A stretch of DNA of 64,000 nucleotides, taken from assembly GCF_012489685.1 (NCBI RefSeq), contig NC_080042.1, positions 78,187,093-78,251,092 on the forward strand. Reading direction: 5' to 3'. The notes beneath the pieces were generated by a model. That model saw nothing but the letters and a program-made list of their open reading frames with translations. It ran no database searches and had not been told where the DNA came from. The stretch is from Lotus japonicus. Its lineage: Eukaryota; Streptophyta; Magnoliopsida; Fabales; Fabaceae. The position numbers were made by a program, and so were the translations under genes. Shown here in pieces: positions 36,487 through 48,783 of the stretch. Position 1 is the first letter of the stretch, and every line of letters begins with the position of its first letter.

Positions 36487-37489
36487 AAAACAAACATAAA
36501 CCTTGTGCATATTTTTAAAAATGATTTCAAATGGTTGGAAGAAGTGTGCAATAGCAACTGCTTATGAACGATTTGGGGTTGGTTTCTCCTTGAAAGTCCA
36601 TCTTTATTTAATTGTTTTAAGTTATAATACGAAAACAAGTTAAAAGGCCGTGACAATGAAATGAGGAAGTAATCAAATCAAATATATGAAAACAATAGCA
36701 TTTACCTAGCCCTGTAGAATCAAAGAAGTTGCTACCATCATTAAAAATCTTCCTAGAAACATTACTCATTGCAACACACAACCATTCCCAATTGCTTCCT
36801 TCGATTGCATCATCGTCGACGTTTGGGAGTGGGTAGAAGAAAGATCTCAACCAAAATAAGACACACACATCAACTTAAACAAAGAAAATTAAAATAGCAG
36901 ATGTAATCTTAGGATTAAAACAATACCAATATGAAGAGGCTGTCAAATTTAATCAATGGGTCAACTATATAACTCTACAACAACAATACCTCTTTTTGAT
37001 CGCTATAGCTACCCACTTTCAAATGCTCAATTTTAATAGTTTGAGTTGAGTACCTTACTCTGAACTTATAAAAGAAATTATCAATGTTAAAAACTAAAAC
37101 ATAAGAATTGGAATCCTACAATACCAAAAATAGCTACTGTAGATCCTGGATGACACTTTCAGTTTATCACTCAATTTATTGAGTATGAACCATGATTCTT
37201 CAACTGCATAAGAAAATCTCCAACATTTAAATATTTCAAAGTAAAACAAGAGTTTCATTATGAGGATTGAGGATTGAAGTTCAAATCCCTTCTCTTTTCA
37301 ATTTACCAATTTAAAAGTCATAGGTGAAAGTAAATAGGAGCAGAAATCACATTCAACGATGAAAACCCCACAAATTAATTAAGCCTACACACAAGAATAA
37401 CTGAATGACAACAAATTGAGCTTTCAACTTCAGTTTAAAAACATCATACCTAGGAAGAAAACAACAAACCACCTTCATAAAACAAAGAA

Positions 37490-38160
37490 CCCAACAGAGC
37501 ACACCTCTCGCCTCCGCACCAGAGCACCGCGAGGTTCAGTCACCGCCGCATCGTTGTCCCTTGAACCATCTCCTCCGCAGAGCCACCACCTAAAATTAAA
37601 GTAGAATTGAGCATAGGGCAATGTTGCAGGATGGGAAGAAGAACCAAGCAAAACAAAGGCAGTATTTATAGAGAAACAAAATGGAGAAAACTATGCCTCT
37701 ATGAGAAACATGACATCATTTGAATAGGATAACAGTGGGATTTATTGGGAAAGAGAGAAATTGCGTAAAGGAAGTTGATTGAACCGTTTAGAAGCAAAAG
37801 GAAAAACCTAGATGATGGGTGAATAGAGGATCTGGGCCGACAACAACAGCTGGAGAACAAAAAAAGAGAGGGTCCAAAAACCCTAGCAGCCACCCTTTCT
37901 TCTCTTCTCCTCTGAGTTCGTCTTTTTCTCTGTTCTTCTTCTTCTTCCTCCTCTCGTCCTCTTCCTCTCTTCTTCTTCTCTGTCACTACCTCTCTGGCCA
38001 CAAACGCTCCCATCTCCGGTCCCAATGCCGCCAAACGCCCCGATCCACCACCAAACAACCTGATCTGCCTCAAAAGCCACGCTCCGGCCAAGACCCGCCA
38101 CGATCCGGTCTCCAATCTCGCAAAGGAAGCTCGTTCGTGCATTATTTTTTTAATCCATGA
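37490..38160 (-). other. GC-rich, CT-rich island in the 5' part of Helitron A2
   Basis: A 38120-37820 stretch is strongly GA-rich on the minus strand and resembles a gene leader. A frame at 37590-37490 on the minus strand reads GGGSAEEMVQG. It may be the promoter and first exon of a captured gene, but I cannot identify it. Confidence 0.35.
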
Positions 38161-38742
38161 ATTTCGGTGGATTTATGGTTCATCTTCATCTTTGGACTTG
38201 CTCTTAGATCTGTTCTCTGCTGTCGTTCTGTTCTTCTCTTTTCACTAAGATATGGCAGTCCTATCTTGCTCTGGAACAGTGGAATGTGACATCAAATTCA
38301 ACTTTTGAGCTGGATCGTACTACTCCAGCGTAAAATGAGGAATATGCACGTTTACAAAAGAAAATGCTGACAAAAGCAGATGAAGTAACTTAGATCTCTA
38401 CCGTAGGCTAAAATTGAAGATGAATGGTCAAGATGAAATATCTCTTATGAATAGTGCTTTCCAAACTCCCCATTAAGTAGAAGTAGATGTAGATGTAGAT
38501 TCATTTCAACTCTAACTTTTTTATCTAAAAAAAAAAACTAACTTTTTTTATTAATAAATCCAAAATCTGAAAAATATGTTATTTTCACATATATTATAGA
38601 CTTAATTTTCTGAAAAGTAAAAAAACAAAATTAGGAGTTATAGAAAACAATTCCATTTAAATAAAAAATAAAATTTCACGACGTCACTTGTGGAACCAGT
38701 TCTCGTTTCCCTCACTGCCATGCGTACCATTGAACAAGAGGG

Positions 38743-38765
38743 CCAATATTTCAAAGTATATATAC
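38743..38765 (+). promoter_or_regulatory. CCAAT and TATA motifs of the DUF1664 gene
   Basis: CCAAT (38743-38747) and TATATATAC (38757-38765) lie 65-90 bp before the ATG at 38832. Confidence 0.5.
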
Positions 38766-38831
38766 ACACAGCAATAACACCGTGTTCCGTTTTCTTCTCT
38801 CCTCTGCGTATCGCTCGCTCGCTCACCCGCC

Positions 38832-41800
38832 ATGGCTATGGCTATGCAAAGTGGAATCGGAATGTCCAAGATCCTCATCATAGCTGGAGCTGGTACCTCT
38901 CTCTTTCTCACACACACACACAGTCTCATCTCTTCTTCATGATTTCATAATTTCATCATTATCTGATTTGATTTCACTCTCTTCGTTCCTTCCTTCAGGT
39001 TACACCAGCACCGTCCTCATCAAAAACGGAAAACTCTCCGATTTGATCGGCGACCTCCAGGTACAAATTCCACTCCCTCTGTCGTGTGATTTTTGAATTC
39101 CGCATGCGAAAACTGTACAATTAGTTAGTTGCTTTTTCGTTTTCGAGTAGTTGATCTTGTAGGGCGTTATTGGAATCGGTGAGATTGTGCATAGGCGAGT
39201 GATAATTTCTGCGTAGATAGGGTTTCAGAGTGCACGTTTTACCATTAATGCCCCTGGCTCCAATAAATTTGGAGTCATAATTTCAAACTAAGTACTTGTT
39301 TGGTTTGGCGTTAGAGCCACATAGAAACTAGAATTTGCCACGTTGAGTTTAACATGGATCGGAGAAGCAGAGAATTTTTACCAGGGTTGTTAATGGCGTA
39401 TAGCGTAGTGTAGCGGCAAGCCCAAAAAATGCTAGTTCGAGCGCTATTGCGGCTCTATAGCGGTGAATAGTGGAGTAGCGGTGAACCCCAGGGTGCTACG
39501 TTATAACGCTATTGCCCGCTATTAACAAGCCTGATTTTGACATGTTGGCTTCAGTGCGGATCATCCACATTGAGTTCAACAAAAATCCAAACGCATACTA
39601 AAACTTACCAAGTTTTTTTTTGTTCCCTTTGGCCTTTGTAAATTATCTGCCTTTCTACAACTAATTGTAGGATTGGGAATTTGTTTTTTTTTGGTACTTT
39701 TTGTTATTCGGGGTATCAGTATTTGTTTCTACAAGCTAATGGTGTTTTATTTTGTTTTTATGGTAGGCGCTGGTGAAGGGATTGGAGAAGTCTGGGGATC
39801 AGGCTGAAGGTGAAGGTGAATATGTTGATGCCATTGCTGCTCAGGTAACAAACGGGTTGAAAATGTCTTAATATTTTTTGTTCCAAAATGCTTTTAAAAG
39901 AGAATTTGAAATTTCTCATGCCGAAATTAGTTTCATTTTGCACAAGGTACGTCGATTGGCTAATGAAGTTAGGCAGTTGGCATCAAACAGGCCAATAACA
40001 GTAGTGAATGGAGGTTCAGGACAAGGTAATATGTTCTATTCAACCATCTAATATAGCTGCCATGCTTTACTTTTCATGTGTCTCAGCATTTCATATGGTT
40101 GTCACCGTGTTGATGTGTTTGTGTAGACTGTAGACCATGTTGCATCTTTTGTCTGCTCCTTTATTTTCTTTGTAGTGTTTGCTCTTTTTTTTGCAGGTAA
40201 TTTACCATCTCTCGTGGTTCCAGCGGTTGCCTTGGGTGCTCTAGGTTATGGTTACATGAGATGGAAGGTATGGAACTGCTTGGACTTTTGCATGTTCTTT
40301 GAATAATTTCTTTGGTTTATGGTTTTTATCTCATTTAAGGGTTGATTACAAATAATTCTTATGAATGATTTAATTCATTTACAATTTCTGATATAATCTG
40401 TTCTTCCTTTTCCAATATTAGGGCATTTCATTCTCAGATCTTATGTACGTGACTAAACGTCAAATGGAAAAAGCTGTTACAGATTTAAACAAAAAGCTGC
40501 ACCATGTCACAGATGTCATTGCTGTAGGTGTCCATTACCTGCTTACGATATTCTTTTTATATCTATGTTTTTAGTTAGGCACATGCATAAATACATGCAA
40601 CATTGTGACACGCGATTGCACCATCTACCCTGTGTGCATTTGCAGGGTATTAGGCCTTACTGACATAGAATTTGATATTCCTTCAACCAAGTAGTTTAAA
40701 TATAATGTATCTTTGGTTATTTCGATTCACAGCGGGTGTTTGACTTGTATTTTCTAATGGCAACATTTTAGTTAGGAATATGGTAATTTGTATTAAAGTA
40801 TGACTTTTGTAGGGCTGGTGTAGAAAAGACTGTTAAAGTGTCAAATGTAATGCTTCTAAACTAATGCAATCACAAAATGACTTAAAACAGGAAAAATAAG
40901 ATCATCAAGGCATATCATAAGCAGTTATAAGTGGAGTGAATTAAAAAACTGGCTCTTCAGAAGTGTATTTGATAAAAAACTATTTTAATATGATCTGGCT
41001 AGATATGGCAATCAGTGTCCAGGAGGCAGTAATATCCAAAGCATGAACCCATCCATTGAGTCCAAGACCCATTGATGAGTAACTCTTTCAGCACTGGAAT
41101 AAGAAATGGAAAATAAAATAACTTGAGGCCTGCTTGGTTTATATTTTCATTTGTTTTCAATTTAAATACAAATTTTCACAGTATCAACTTTGAAAACAGG
41201 AAACCAAGGTGACAATTTTGTAATTGAATTGAAAGTGAAATAGAGACCAAACTGGCCTTGCATATCCTAGGGAACTTTGGATGATTTAGAAGAGAAGATC
41301 TTTCCAGTCACAAAAATGTTTTTCCAACTAACTATAATAAGCTTCCTACTCAGCTGCACCTGTCTGTAATAAAGAATCGATCTATAGGACCTGTAAACCT
41401 CCACAATTTAACAGATCTCAGCCCATTTGTTGTCCTTAATAAGCTTAATAAGGGGCAGGGGCTTGAAGTTAATTTACTCATATGCTCCATAAATGACCTA
41501 CAGTTTATTCCAAGTTATTTTCCCAACTTCATTTTCATTATGCATTTAATTTAAGGATTTAACATGAAAAATAGTATGTATAAATTGGATAATACTCATA
41601 GTTGATGCCCCTTTTAATTGCTTCTCAATACTTTTAATGGCAGGATGTCAAGAAGCATTTGACCCAGAGAATTGAAAATTTGGATGACAAAATGCTCAAA
41701 CAGAATGAGTTGTCGCGGTCAATTAAGGATGACGTATGTATTTGGACACATTCAGATTTGACTCTTGCACCTTCACCTATTTAAAGATATATGCAATCCA

Positions 41801-44800
41801 ACAGATTTTCATATACACATTAGTTAGATGCACTTACATCCATGCATTCTTATTCCCTCACTTTGGCATATATACATGGATGGTGGACTATTACTAAGTA
41901 ATTCCGTGCAGACAACTGGATCATGTTTCCTTTAGAAGTTATTTTTTTTTAAAACAAAGTCTTGATGGATATCTATATAAGTGAATAGTTAATATTGTGT
42001 GTTTAAATTGACAACTAATCTCCATTGGGTTGTTTTTTATCTTTTCTGATCAGTTATGAAGTGGCTTGTAGTCATTATAGTGAATACTTTACAGTTTTTG
42101 AATCTTGATTGATAATGGAATATGAAGTTCTCTATATGTTGGACAAGCTGCGTCCTTTTTGTTCTCTCTCTCTATCCAGGATCATTAGGCTCTGGTGTTG
42201 GTTCATGGCAGTTGAAAATCAAACATAGGTTTTTTTATTATGTAGAAGGGCAGTTGCTTTCTCTGTATTTACAATTCCTTGCCATTTATTGTTTCTACTA
42301 TATCACTTAAAGCCCCAGTTATATTGATTCCCTGCAACAAATTAGGCTTTGTAATTTTTTGAACAGTTGAACTTGCAGCTTACCTTTTTTTATACCTTTA
42401 ATCTTCCAATTCTTAAAAATCTTCAAATCACAAATCCCATTTATTTTTCTAAATCCTTGAATTTCTAACTTGGAGAGTTCGACTCAGTTACTTTAATCAA
42501 TTTACTGAATTTTTTTGTCCATAACTAATTCAGGATTTACTCGAAGTTTAGAAATATCAAGATAGAAAATTTTGTTAGATGCCTATGTTTTCAAGTTAGT
42601 TAGCTGCGCTGTAATCTCTTTCAAGTCAGTTGTGTTCTGTTCCAGGATAATGTAGTTGAAAGTGCATTGTGACAATGCCGTATCCACTTGCATTATCAGT
42701 TATAAGCATGATGGGAAGAAAACAACTCTGTGGTTAACATTTTGATGCTCCTTAAACAGGTTTCTGGAGTTCGAAGTACGATTACTGATATGCATGATGA
42801 CTTGGGTTCCTTGCGGTATTCAGTGGACAAATTGGTATGTTTGATTTCATTGGCTAGTTGATTGATATCATGGCTGTCTTTGTAGTGTAGAAGTATGAAG
42901 AAGGATGTCTAGTTGTTACTTAGTAAATATTACTTTAACAAAGCAAATATAAATATCAATATATGCTATCTCTTTTGTTCGATTCATTCTTACGTTGTAT
43001 AATTATACCTTTTCAGGATAAAAAGTTGGCTACATTGTGTTTGAATCAGGTAAAACTTTTTAATGTTCTTATTAAATTTTGAAAGATCTGCACATAATTA
43101 TACTCTTTAATTCCATGCGGTGTAAAAAATGAAGTGCTAGAATCATTGGTATGCATGACTAATCTTGGTATGAAAATGGTTACTTCTTTTGATACACCTA
43201 AAAATACTAATTTAATAGTATGGTTTCAGGATGGTACAAATTATGGAGTGAAGTACCTCATCGAGACTTTACATGGAAATATCGGGAAAATGCCTGAACA
43301 TTTGCAGGTCAGAGTCTTTTTCTTGTGTGTCAGTTGTACTTACTTATGCTCTCTTTTGTTGTTTGTCACCCTCCAATTACTTGTGATGGCTGAAGATGCA
43401 AATTATATATGGTGTGGATTATCACTCATAATGTGCTGAATGTTAGTAGTGACAGTGAGAAAACTAGACAAGCTTTTAAAGTTGACTTTTGAATTACAAT
43501 GCATCATATGCCTCATTCTTCTGGTGGCTTAAACATTCTGCAGGAGCAGGAGCAACTGAAACTTCCAGGAAAGACCCGTAATTTGCTCACATATTCAGGA
43601 ACTCCAAATCTGAATGTATTTTTCTACCTTGTGCTTTATTTTCTCTCTTTATTTTCCTAGTGGGAAATGAGTTTTGCCATCATCCATTAATGTGGTTTAA
43701 GATGCTGTTTATCTCTGTCAGCTATGGCATGATCCTACTGCATTTTGTAGTTTGAAATTTGTTTCTTAGTGTATGTGCTCAATGATCTTGTTTACATTTG
43801 CAGGGTCTTAAAGACATTGTGTTGCCTACTGGTCTAGGCATGTTGGCTTCAGATAAGCCTCAAAGGCCTTTGTTGAGGTTTGAATTAACTCTATTTTTTG
43901 TTCCGAGTCTTTTCCTCTATGTTAAAGGATGCATTGCATTGTTGGCATTCTCAATTACACTTGTATAAATTTTTAGGCCCAGGGTACTTTATTTTCTATA
44001 CCATAGGGAGGACTGAAGAGTGATTAACTGATTATTACTTTAATTAATTTCCCCCCTGACATGTTAATATGTTCTTCACTGACTGCTTGAATGTTGGTTG
44101 GTTTAGTGTAATGTCTGAGAACATAATGTTGACAGTTTGTAACCATATTCTATTTCGAGAAACATCCCAAAATATATATAGCCCCCACTTGCGTGATGAC
44201 CTTGCATTCATATTATTCAAGTATTCAACTAGTGGACTGCCTCATAGATACTGCCAATATATATATTTTGAAAAAACAACTGAGCCTGGCAATTAGGGGT
44301 GGGAATAGATTAGGTCAGGCCAGATTTCGTGTAAATAGACCTTGCCTAGTTTGGCCTGTTGTCTGTTATAGGCTTTTTAGGCTTCGTCTGGTCTTGAAAG
44401 CTTAGTCTGAATTGGTAGCCTTTTAAAAATTTGTTTCATAATGACCTTTAAGTTGACCAACATAGAGTGTGTTTGGTTAAGCTTTGGAAGTGAGTTGCAA
44501 GTGGTTAGCAAACTTTCCCATGCACATTTTCTCAAAGCACCAAATTTGTCCCATTAAGAAAAAGGACTTGCTCATTTTTCTCAATGCCCTACACAAACAT
44601 GCTCATGCCTACAAAAGGACTTTCACATTTTTCTCAATGCCTACACAAACATATCTCTATACATATACTATAACAAACCTATCTATAAACATGACAAGTT
44701 GACAACAAGGTTATAGGAAAATAGGTAGGGGTGGAAATATGTTGGGCTGTGTTGGGCTTCCTAAGCCTTGAAAACCTAGTTAAAATCTTACTTAACAATA

Positions 44801-45356
44801 AGGTTTTATATATATCATATGTCCTTGATAAAAAATGTTATTAGTCTATTTCTAAATAGACTTATGCTTAATTAAATCATTGTATAAGCCAACACATCAT
44901 GATTGAATCTATGAATAAGTAAATAAGTATAAAAGTTCAATTACCAATATGTTATAAATTAAATCTGACGTCCCTCACTTTAAAAAAAATAAAAATAAAT
45001 CTGACTTAACAATAATAAAATATTTATAATAATTATATTTACTTAAATAGGTCAGCTTATTAGGTTACAAGACTTTCTGAATGCTCTAAACATAACCTTT
45101 TTAACTAATAGGCTTTTCAAACAGTCTTACCTTATTTATTTATTTATTAATTTGGCCTCACGAGCGCGGTCTATCTCTTCTTACCTCTACTGGCCATAGA
45201 AAAATTTCTTAGATGAATCATGTCTCCTTGTGTGAACCCTTGTCCATGAAGAGATCTTGCTGGTTGTTGTTTCCTTTCCTGTGCCTTTGACTACTTCAAC
45301 CAGGTGTTGATTCGTTTTTTTTTTTTTTTTGCAGGACTACTTCAACCAGGTGTTGA
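38832..45356 (+). CDS. DUF1664 family membrane/coiled-coil protein
   Basis: Thirteen exons encode 298 residues: 38832-38892, 38999-39060, 39767-39844, 39947-40025, 40197-40267, 40422-40523, 41644-41733, 42760-42834, 43017-43049, 43230-43307, 43544-43615, 43804-43877 and 45335-45356. All borders are GT/AG and the phases agree. Residues 11-30 form a hydrophobic N-terminal segment (SKILIIAGAGYTSTVLI). GKLSDLIGDLQALVKGLE follows, as in other DUF1664 proteins. A second hydrophobic segment lies at about 97-113 (LPSLVVPAVALGALGYGYM). Residues 118-245 are a long coiled coil (KRQMEKAVTDLNKKLHHV, RIENLDDKMLKQNEL). The molecular function of the family is not known. The last exon contributes only RTTSTRC and the stop. 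If it were skipped, exon 12 would read through its intron for another 27 residues to TAA at 43966. Confidence 0.92.
39382..39533. mobile_element. hAT-like MITE in DUF1664 intron 2
   Basis: The ends CAGGGTTGTTAATGGCG and CGCTATTAACAAGCCTG are inverted repeats. Flanking 8-mers ATTTTTAC (39374-39381) and ATTTTGAC (39534-39541) match at 7 of 8 bases. The interior is rich in TAGCGG/CCGCTA motifs. Confidence 0.8.
43878..45288. other. DUF1664 intron 12 with dispersed repeats
   Basis: The phrase AGGGGTGGGAATAG (from 44295) with GGCCTG-rich sequence, and a second similar start AGGGGTGGAAATATG (44728), resemble hAT-type repeats common in legumes. Exact ends could not be fixed. Confidence 0.45.
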
Positions 45357-45357
45357 T
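45289..45357 (+). repeat. 23-bp duplication of the last DUF1664 exon
   Basis: GACTACTTCAACCAGGTGTTGAT occurs at 45289-45311 and again at 45335-45357. Between them are TCG, a run of 17 T and GCAG. Only the second copy has an AG acceptor and a pyrimidine tract, so it is the one that can be spliced. Confidence 0.9.
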
Positions 45358-45634
45358 GACATGGTCTTAAATGATTTTTACCTAGCTTTTAAGCGTTCTT
45401 TCTTTCTTTGTATCTATTCAGCAGTCTCACTTGTTCATAAACTTAATGTCTACAGAGTATAAATATACTAAGCATTTTATATACAAAGTTAGTTTATTAT
45501 GTATCTATGTTGTGAATAAATTTTTGCCGTCAAGTAGTTTGATGGATGGATCCAGTCTCTACTAGTTGCTTTGATGTGGCTTTTACATACTTTCTTAGTA
45601 TTCTTATTTATTTCGACTTCGAAAATAGTGATTA
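45357..45634. other. 3' UTR and flank of DUF1664
   Basis: AT-rich sequence following the stop codon. No other feature is seen. Confidence 0.5.
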
Positions 45635-45642
45635 CCTCTACT

Positions 45643-46614
45643 CAGTGGCGGAGCCAGGATTTTTATGGAGCCTGGGCAAGATTAATCCTAAGTCTAATTG
45701 TCCGCATATGACGTCTGATCCAAAATTTTAAATTGCGGTTGCAAGTGCTGCGGTTGCGGACATTACCGTGTTGCGACATAAATAACGTGTTAGCATGACA
45801 AATTATTTCATTAGATATACTAAAATACTTGAAATATTTATTTTATTATTTATTTGTCAGAAATAATTTCATTCCCATTAAAAGTTACATATGATTTTCA
45901 TTTATATAAGGTTTTTCTTTTGGGTCAAAGGTTGATCATTTGTAAATGGGCATAGCTCAAGACATACAAACAACAAGAAAAAATGAATAGAATAAACAAA
46001 AGGCCTGCCAACAAGACACACAATATTTTTTTTTTTGAATCTTCACAAGACACATAGTATGCACGTGGAAAACTTTTTTTGTCAATGACTTAAGTTTCAA
46101 TCAAGACGGGCCAAGCCCGGAACAAAACAAAGAACCCAGACCTGAAGAAAACTAAAACACGCATAGCCAAGGAAAAAAGCATACAATCACGTGACTATCT
46201 TAGCAAATTTCAATTCTTCTGACACAAACACCCACTAAAGTCAAAAACTACCCACTTTCAATAAAGGCAGGTAGCTTTTGATCAGAACACACAAAGTTTT
46301 GATGCAACCACGAAAGGTAGAGAGAAAGAACCATTATTCAGAACTACCAGAGCTAGGGAGGGTGCGGTGGAGGACGGTGGGTAGCGGTGGGTAGCGAAAT
46401 AAGCCTGGAGGGAGAAGGAGACGGAAGCAAACTCTAATCAGGATGAAGAAAGCATGGCATGAAGCTCTCACTCACTTGTCTCTGTTAAAAAAATTTGCCC
46501 TTTCTCTCTTCTTCTTTTTTCCCCAAAAGCTTACATGTTCTAAAGAAAAAAGGTTTTTTTTTTCCCAGAGCTCGGGCAAAGGCCCGAGCTAGCCAGGCGG
46601 TGAATCCGCCCCTG
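45643..46614. mobile_element. hAT-type non-autonomous element
   Basis: The ends CAGTGGCGGAGCCAGG and its partner CGGTGAATCCGCCCCTG form inverted repeats. A perfect 8-bp duplication CCTCTACT flanks it (45635-45642 and 46615-46622), which is diagnostic of the hAT superfamily. The 972-bp interior has no transposase. Confidence 0.92.
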
Positions 46615-46696
46615 CCTCTACTAATATGAGGTGGATGTAGCTTTACCCCAAGTCTTTCTGTTCATTGTAAAGCTTAGGGAGTTTCTATTTATTTAT

Positions 46697-48193
46697 GGCT
46701 TAATCCAGTTTTTGGTCCCTACCCTTTGCCATAAATATGGCTTTAGTCCCTCGCCGGAGTAAAGGTGGGGATTGGTCCCCGGTTTTTGGCAAAATGATTG
46801 GTTTTGGTCCTTCTGGCCGGTTGGGTCAACGCCGGAGCTCCGGGAATCCCATGTGGCATTGCCACATCATTTAATGAGTCTACTTGGATTTTTTTCTTTT
46901 TCATTTAAAAAAAATTAAAACAGAAAAAAAAAAAACATCATTCGTTCATTGCATCTTCTTCATCATTATCAACATCATCTTCAACCATCATCATCATGAA
47001 AAAAACCCAACCAGATGCATATTCAAATATCCAAAGTAATTAACTCAGCAAACTTGAAGCAAAAACATACACTTTAACTTCATTCTTCATCTTGATTTCA
47101 CATTCATCCAAAACATTTTTGAAATCAAACCAAACTAGAATCAAAACCAATTAATACAAAGTTCATGAATTCCATAAACACTAAACCACGAGACCTGCAT
47201 CATCTTCAAGCCTCATCAATCCAAGAAACCACCAGACCTTCAAACAACCACAACACTTGAATCGACCAAACCCTACACCCACATCACCAAAAACAACAAC
47301 CATCGTCAAAACACGACCCCGACTTCATCAATCCAAAACTGTGGCCACAACCAGATCGGAGCCACCGCAACGCTCCATCGTCGCGTCTTCAGCCACCACA
47401 GCCAGATCTAAAAATACAGTGGCTTCGCGATTTGGATCTGGAAGAAGAATGGGGGGGGGGGGGTGACGATGTGATATGGGGAAGAGGAGAAGGTCGCGAT
47501 TTGGGTTGGAGGTGGTTGGGTGAGGTTGCGGCGGCGCTGGAAAGGGAGTACGAGCATTGTGTGTTGCCTGCGCGCAGTGCCTCTGTTGCCCACTTTTTTT
47601 CCTCTGTTTTGGTCTATATCAAAAGCTATTGTTCCAAAGGCACAACTATAGTGCAGTCCAATGCTACAATTTTCACAATACCCAAATCTGGTCCAACCTT
47701 GTGCTCCGACAACCATGGTTAATGTTAAACAAAATTCCACTGTTACCAACAACAGCACAAGAGGAGTACCTTTTCTCACCGGAACTCCGGAAGTCCAACC
47801 AGTACCGGTAGAACAGCGGTGACCTGAGATTCGCCGGGAGGCCATTCCTGTTGTTGATGAGGAAGGATGATGGTGTTGATGATGAAGAAGAAGAAATCTG
47901 GGTGGTGAGGATTTTAATTAATTAGAAAAGAGGTTAATTAGTAATAATTAATTAATGTTTTAATTTTTGTCTCTTTAATTTAATGAAAAAAGAAAAAAAA
48001 ATCCAACAAGGCTCATTAATTGACGTGGCAAGGGCCACGTCAGCTGGCGGAGCTCCGGCGTTGACCTAACCGGCCGGAAGGACCAAAACCAATCATTTTG
48101 CCAAAAACCGGGGACCAATCCCCACCTTTACTCCGGCGAGGGACTAAAGCCATATTTATGGCAAAGGTTAGGGACCAAAAACTGGATTAAGCC
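46697..48193. mobile_element. long-TIR Mutator-like element (MULE)
   Basis: The ends GGCTTAATCCAGTTTTTGG and CCAAAAACTGGATTAAGCC open inverted repeats of at least 170 bp (46697-46866, 48022-48193), with weaker similarity further inward. A perfect 9-bp duplication TTTATTTAT flanks it (46688-46696, 48194-48202). The interior (about 46950-47900) is host-like in composition, and a G13 run lies at 47451-47463. No transposase is seen. Confidence 0.92.
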
Positions 48194-48202
48194 TTTATTT
48201 AT

Positions 48203-48483
48203 TTTTACGAACTAGAAAACTTAGTGTGGTTTGAAACATGGTTCGAGCAATGAGATCAACAATTTAACTGTCTGTTGATTGATACTAAGGTTACCCGGAA
48301 TTATGCTCCTGGTTTCTACCTCCAGTTTTATATGGAAGCGAATTCCGTTGTTCAACCGGATCATTTTAAATCACATAGTTTATTATGATTTAGAGTCTAT
48401 GAGCAATTTCAGGATTTAGTTAGAATGAACTAAATTTATTGGTCCAAAAATTGCATTTGAATGTATGTAGCTTTATGTCTTCA
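48203..48483. other. intergenic spacer between MULE and Helitron A3
   Basis: No feature recognised. Confidence 0.5.
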
Positions 48484-48783
48484 CTAGGATTTTAGCCCGT
48501 ATCCGTGCAATGCACGGACGAGCAGTTCTTCAATTTATCATATTTATTCAATCAATTTATTTAACTTTATCTATTTAAATCACATACCAATTTTTTATAA
48601 CCTTTACTAATCACAACAAAAAATATGGTTTAACCGAAATATAAACATCAACGACAAATTATAAACATTAATATTATAACAAAAGTTGTATTTTCATTTA
48701 TCTTTGTCAAAATAACTTGAACACAATTGCAATGTTAAAGTTTCTGTTACAAATATACGAAGTCTCGAAGTGAAAATGATGAA

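Larger units (their letters stand above)
31788..38487 (-). mobile_element. Helitron A2
   Basis: On the minus strand the 3' end is hairpin CCGTGC-ATC-GCACGG (31807-31821), then ATTATCCTAG, ending at 31788 after plus-strand A 31787. The 5' end TCTACTTCTACTTAATGG starts at 38487 and is followed on the plus strand by T. Over its first 46 bases it aligns without gaps with Helitron A1, with GCACTATTCATAAGAG at the same offset as TCACTATTCATAAGAG in A1. The 6.7-kb interior has no RepHel coding region but holds exon-like islands (35259-35484, 36382-36486, 37500-38130). It is more diverged than A1 and A3, so it is probably older. Confidence 0.75.

Noticed and set aside
37260..37310. tRNA gene (B-box-like GAAGTTCAAATCCC)
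   Set aside because: No cloverleaf can be formed with the upstream bases. At best it is a SINE trace.
37699..38160. Overlapping frames in the GA-rich block as protein genes
   Set aside because: The low-complexity Arg/Glu or Ser/Leu runs reflect base composition. It looks like a leader, not a coding region.
43878..43966. Ending DUF1664 in exon 12 read-through
   Set aside because: The GT donor at 43878 and the phase-matched last exon giving RTTSTRC look more natural than the hydrophobic read-through tail.
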